A stretch of DNA of 38,540 nt from Glycomyces niveus (GTDB lineage Bacteria; Actinomycetota; Actinomycetes; Mycobacteriales; Micromonosporaceae): positions 99,350 through 137,889 of the forward strand of contig NZ_JAGFNP010000016.1 in NCBI RefSeq assembly GCF_017592475.1. The letters run 5' to 3'. Shown in pieces: positions 35,074 to 38,540 of the stretch. A model generated the notes under the pieces. The model worked only from the letters and a program-made list of their open reading frames with translations. It did no database searches and was not told the DNA's origin. The translations under genes and the position numbers were made by a program. Within the stretch, counting starts at the first letter, position 1. Each line of letters starts with the position of its first letter.

Positions 35074-37143
35074 TCAGCGGCGCTCCTGGTCGAGGCCGGC
35101 GAGGTAGGCGTTGTAGACCTCGTGCGGGTCGTCCTCGGGGCGGCCGCTGGCGGCGGCGCGTTCGGCGATGCGGTCGAGGCGGCGGCCTTCGCGCTCTTCG
35201 GAGCGGGTCCATTGGGCGATGAGGACGACGATGATGATGAGGCTGGGGATCTCGCCGAAGGCCCACGCGATGCCGCCGCCCGCGCGCTGGTCGGCGAGGA
35301 GGTCGCCCGCCCAGGGGAGGGCGATCTGGGTGTACCAGTCGGCCGCGATGAGGCTGGTGCCCATCATGAGCGTGAGGCCGAAGATCGCGTGGAAGACGAT
35401 CGACACGAAGTAGAGCAAGACCTTCGCCGGATAGGTGAGCGGGCGCGGCTTCGGGTCGGGGCCGACGACGACCCAGAAGAAGAGGCTGCCCGCGGCGAGG
35501 AAGTGCAGGGTCATGAACAAATGCCCGAAGTGCGAGCGCATCGCCCACTCGAACATGCCCGTGAAATACATGAGGTACAGGCTGGTCAGGTAGATGAAAA
35601 GCGCGACGAGGGGGCGCGAGACGAGTCGCGACCAGCGGCTGTGGATCGCGGCGAGCAGCCACTCGCGGGGGCCGCCGGCGCGGTCGGGTTTGAGCGCCCG
35701 CAGCGCGAGGGTCACGGGTGCGGCCAGGACGAGGAGGATCGGCGCGAGCATGTTGAGGGCCATGTGCTGCACCATGTGGGCGCTGAACAGGACCATCCCG
35801 TACTTGCTGAGCCCGGACGAGGTGGTGATGACGACGACGGCCCAGCCGGCGATCCACAGGGCGGTGCGGTACCAGGGCCACGCGTCGCCGCGGCGGCGCA
35901 GGCGCACGACGCCGGCGACGTACGCGCCGACGAGGGCGAGTGCGGCGGTGCAGAACAGCACTGAGGGGTACCAGTCGAAGGCGACGGCGGCGGCGTCGAT
36001 CGGCCCGGGGGTGGGGAAGCCGAGGAGGGCAGTGTTCGGGTCGGGCAGTTCCGCGGAGGGCGGGGGAGTGACCGACAGGGACGAGGCGAGGCCGAATGCG
36101 ATCGCCATGAGCCCCAGTTCGACCGCGGCGAGCCTGGTGAACGCGGACCGGTCGCCTCGGGCGACGCGCGGGAGGGTGGCGCGGCGGTGGGCCCAGCCGA
36201 AGAGGCCGCCGATGGCGAGGACGGCGAGTTTGGCGAGGGCGATGCGCCCGTAGGAGGACGTCCACAGGTCGGCGACGTCGACGTTGGCGCAGAAGACGAT
36301 CAGGCCGGAGAAGCCGATCGCGGCGTACGCGAACACGGCCGCGTCGGAGTAGCGGCGGGCCGCGACGGCCGGGTCGCGGCGGGCGATGAACAGCGCGAAC
36401 AGGCCGCCCGCCCAGAACGCGGCGGCGATGACGTGGATGAGGAGGCCGTCGACGGCGATCTGGTGGTTCCCGTTCGACGCCGAGTGGCCGGTGAACACGG
36501 GCGGGAGGGCCGCGGCGACGGCGAGCGCGGCCGCGCACACCGCGCCGGGGACGGTGAACGCGCGGGCCGCGACCACGGCGGCGGCGGCGGCGAGGAGCGC
36601 GGTCAGGCCGAGCGCCTGCCCATGCTCGTACTGGCCGACGTAGGACCACAGGCCCATGGCGGTGACGCCGCCGAGCGGGCGGGCGAACGAGTTCGCGAAG
36701 TCGACCGGGAGGCTGACCAGGGCCACGGCCGCCCAGATGCCGGAGGCGGCGGCGCCGACGCGCAGCCACCGCCAGGACTGGCCGGTGAGCCGGGCGCGGT
36801 CGCCCTGGCGTCCGGGCAGGAAGCACGCGGCCGCGATGGTGCAGCCGACCGCGGCGAGCATCGCGAGGTCGTACCCGTACTTGAGGAGCCCGGCGGCCCA
36901 CGTGACCGTCGGGTCGGCCGTGGACAGGCCCGGCAGTTCCGAGACGTCAACGGCCCCACCGAGGTCGAGGGCGATGACGGCGACGGCGAACCCTGCGAGG
37001 ACGGCCGCCGCGACGGCGAGCGCGCGCAGTCCGCGACGGGGCGCCCGCGCCCGCTGCCCGCCTCGGGACCCCGCGCCGCCGCCAGGTATGGTAGCGGCGG
37101 TGTTTTGGCTGGTCTCGGTCGATGCGGTCACGTAACCCAGCAT
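35074..37143 (-). CDS. CopD-CtaG fusion: copper import and cytochrome oxidase assembly
   Basis: A 689-residue protein with about 15-16 membrane helices in two parts. About residues 40-330 are CopD-like: VFTGHSASNGNHQIAVDGLLIHVIAAAFWAGGLFALFI (central His residues) belongs to the copper-resistance D domain. About 375-660 are CtaG-like: WYRTALWIAGWAVVVITTSSGLSKYG, FSAHMVQHMALNMLAPILLVLAAPVTLALRAL and HFLAAGSLFFWVVVGPDPKPRPLTYPAKVLLYFVS, the caa3-type oxidase assembly region. Fusion proteins of this kind are known in actinobacteria. It likely moves copper across the membrane and aids CuA/CuB loading of cytochrome c oxidase. ATG 37143 is preferred; GTG 37131 is another possibility. Neither has a strong ribosome site. 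Confidence 0.9.
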   Translation of the reverse strand: MLGYVTASTETSQNTAATIPGGGAGSRGGQRARAPRRGLRALAVAAAVLAGFAVAVIALDLGGAVDVSELPGLSTADPTVTWAAGLLKYGYDLAMLAAVGCTIAAACFLPGRQGDRARLTGQSWRWLRVGAAASGIWAAVALVSLPVDFANSFARPLGGVTAMGLWSYVGQYEHGQALGLTALLAAAAAVVAARAFTVPGAVCAAALAVAAALPPVFTGHSASNGNHQIAVDGLLIHVIAAAFWAGGLFALFIARRDPAVAARRYSDAAVFAYAAIGFSGLIVFCANVDVADLWTSSYGRIALAKLAVLAIGGLFGWAHRRATLPRVARGDRSAFTRLAAVELGLMAIAFGLASSLSVTPPPSAELPDPNTALLGFPTPGPIDAAAVAFDWYPSVLFCTAALALVGAYVAGVVRLRRRGDAWPWYRTALWIAGWAVVVITTSSGLSKYGMVLFSAHMVQHMALNMLAPILLVLAAPVTLALRALKPDRAGGPREWLLAAIHSRWSRLVSRPLVALFIYLTSLYLMYFTGMFEWAMRSHFGHLFMTLHFLAAGSLFFWVVVGPDPKPRPLTYPAKVLLYFVSIVFHAIFGLTLMMGTSLIAADWYTQIALPWAGDLLADQRAGGGIAWAFGEIPSLIIIVVLIAQWTRSEEREGRRLDRIAERAAASGRPEDDPHEVYNAYLAGLDQERR

Positions 37144-37359
37144 GGCTGATTGTTCCAGCTCACGCCCCACCGGGTGGGGTCCAGTTATCTCCGGCAACTC
37201 CACGGCGGGCCCCGCGGGCGCATCAGAGCCGTGTCGGGGTTGTAAGGCAGGGTTGAAGCACACGGTCATAAGGCACGCTCGCGGAGCGCGGTTCGCGGAG
37301 CCGTGCGACGGCAGTCACGGCGACGGAGGCGTCGCCGTAGTTTTCTATGGTGGATCGCG

Positions 37360-38517
37360 ATGGGAATCATCGAAAGACGCGGTGAGATCATGAACCTGCT
37401 TCACGGCAGCGGTGGTGTGCTCGGCAACATGCACTTCACCCTCGACGGCTCGGACGACCCGTCCAACGTGCTGAACCTGATGGCCCTGGACGCGTACGTC
37501 TCCGGCGCGCAGCCCCACGCGGTGGTGCGGGCGCTCGACATGGTCGCCGACGACGTCGACCTCATCCCCGAGGGCGGTTCACTCGTCCGGTCGATTTCCG
37601 GGGCCTCTTTCCTCCAACTGGTGACCGGCGACGGCTGGACCCTGCGCACCCAGCGGTGGCGCGACGGGTCGGGCCAGGCGGTCGTGACCGCCGTGACGCG
37701 CGAGCGCGCCGAGGAGATCGCGGCGTACCTGACCGACCGCACCGGCTCGGTCGAGGAGGTCGGCGAGGACAAGGTCGACATGGGCTTCTGGTACCGGTCG
37801 GCGCGCGGCCCGTTCCGGTCGACCCGGTCGATCAGCGCTCCCCGCTGGCCCGAGATCGAGCGGAACTACTCCTCGAGCGCGGGCGCCGCGCTGGGCAAGC
37901 TCATGTCCACGCAGGCCTCGGACGTGACGGGCCGACTGGTCCTGTTCCACGGCCCGCCCGGGACGGGCAAGACGACGGCGCTGCGGGCGCTCGCGCGCGA
38001 ATGGGCGCCGTGGTGCCAGGTCGACACGGTGCTCGACCCGGAGGCGTTCTTCGCGGACCCCTCCTATCTCATGGAGGTCATCATCGGGTCGGAGATGGAC
38101 CTGGTGCTGGACGCGGACCTGAACCCGGACGAGCCGCGGCGCGGGCACTGGCGGCTGATGGTCCTCGAGGACTGCGACGAGCTCATCCGCGGCGAGGCGA
38201 AGGAGGCGTCGGGCCAGTCGCTGGCGCGGCTGCTCAACCTGACGGACGGCCTGCTCGGGCAGGGCCGCGAGATCATGGTCGCGATCACCACGAACGAACG
38301 GCTCGACCGGCTGCACCCGGCGGTGGTGCGTCCCGGGCGGTGCCTGGCGCAGATCGAGGTCGGGGCGCTCTCCGCGCCCGAGTCGAGCGACTGGCTCGGC
38401 GGCGAGCCGGTGCGCGACGCGATGACCCTCGCGGAGCTGTACGCGCGGCGCGGCGGCACGGACCCGACTACGACCGAGACGACCATCCCGCAGCAGCAGA
38501 TCGGGCAGTACCTGTAA
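37360..38517 (+). CDS. DUF5925-like AAA ATPase
   Basis: A 385-residue AAA-type ATPase. The N-terminal region (about 20-160) has no assigned fold, named DUF5925 by recollection; MHFTLDGSDDPSNVLNLMALDAYVSGAQPHAVVRALDM is its start. The ATPase part shows Walker A GPPGTGKTT (198-206), Walker B LMVLEDCDE (266-274), sensor-1-like AITTNE and RPGRC (arginine finger/sensor-2 region, about 325-332). Substrates are unknown. Start uncertain: ATG 37360 is close to a TATGGT -10 (37345-37350), nearly leaderless; ATG 37390 has GGTGAG only 3 bases ahead. The 216-base gap 37144-37359 shows nothing else. Transcribed divergently from the CopD-CtaG gene; no link in function is seen. The window ends 23 bases after its stop. 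Confidence 0.85.
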   Translation: MGIIERRGEIMNLLHGSGGVLGNMHFTLDGSDDPSNVLNLMALDAYVSGAQPHAVVRALDMVADDVDLIPEGGSLVRSISGASFLQLVTGDGWTLRTQRWRDGSGQAVVTAVTRERAEEIAAYLTDRTGSVEEVGEDKVDMGFWYRSARGPFRSTRSISAPRWPEIERNYSSSAGAALGKLMSTQASDVTGRLVLFHGPPGTGKTTALRALAREWAPWCQVDTVLDPEAFFADPSYLMEVIIGSEMDLVLDADLNPDEPRRGHWRLMVLEDCDELIRGEAKEASGQSLARLLNLTDGLLGQGREIMVAITTNERLDRLHPAVVRPGRCLAQIEVGALSAPESSDWLGGEPVRDAMTLAELYARRGGTDPTTTETTIPQQQIGQYL

Positions 38518-38540
38518 GCGGTGGAACGCGGCCGGGGCGC

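Noticed and set aside
1..38540. CRISPR array, insertion sequence or integrase
   Set aside because: No regularly spaced repeats and no transposase or recombinase motifs were found on either strand.

Overview
The window is very GC-rich with strong codon bias and reads as an actinobacterial chromosome. Supporting markers are a GlnR nitrogen regulator, an SseA/CysA-type sulfurtransferase followed by a DUF1416 gene, a DUF2993 (LmeA-like) lipoprotein-type gene, a CopD-CtaG fusion, YbaB/WXG100-type secretion genes and several promoters of the leaderless kind. The family Glycomycetaceae or a relative is plausible, but this is an impression and not shown by the sequence. No integrase, transposase, plasmid gene or CRISPR array was seen.

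Layout. 1-1433: a conserved actinobacterial protein (DUF7873-like), then an RNA region holding a circularly permuted tRNA gene: the 3' half with its encoded CCA lies upstream of the 5' half, only three bases apart. Rejoined at the anticodon loop, the halves give a full cloverleaf. 1434-4480: a putative-sensor membrane protein, a methyltransferase and a HEAT-like protein on the minus strand. 4862-8258: a proline-rich membrane-anchored protein, a PD-(D/E)XK/DUF559-like protein behind two DnaA-box-like sites, a hypothetical gene and a DUF1707 protein. 8487-12838: two secreted enzymes, a PA-domain subtilase and a GH43 arabinanase with a LacI-type operator. 12914-13075: a structured repeat whose second copy is at 31343. 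13091-16260 (minus): two WXG/type VII-like genes and glnR.

16709-20265: a membrane protein, a DUF2993 protein, then a cysteine-containing leader peptide ahead of the sulfurtransferase-DUF1416 pair. 20640-22073 (minus): an ECF41 sigma factor and its carboxymuconolactone decarboxylase-like partner, with the ECF41-type promoter directly upstream. 22164-26958: a membrane-anchored protein, a stand-alone NuoD, a DUF1707-SUKH pair, and a TetR regulator with a VOC protein. 26964-29915 (minus): a type VII polymorphic-toxin operon (YbaB-like, WXG100-like, CpnT-N-like carrier, nuclease toxin, two immunity proteins) in which carrier and toxin are separate, overlapping reading frames.

30160-31128 (minus): an intracellular GH43-like enzyme with an operator on its promoter. 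31543-33811: the 5-oxoprolinase operon pxpABC, with overlapping stops and starts. 33849-37143 (minus): a trans-sulfuration-type PLP enzyme and the CopD-CtaG copper/oxidase-assembly fusion. 37360-38517: a DUF5925-like AAA ATPase. The strongest candidates for undescribed biology are the permuted tRNA with its structured flanks, the split type VII toxin, and the two-copy structured element next to GH43 genes.
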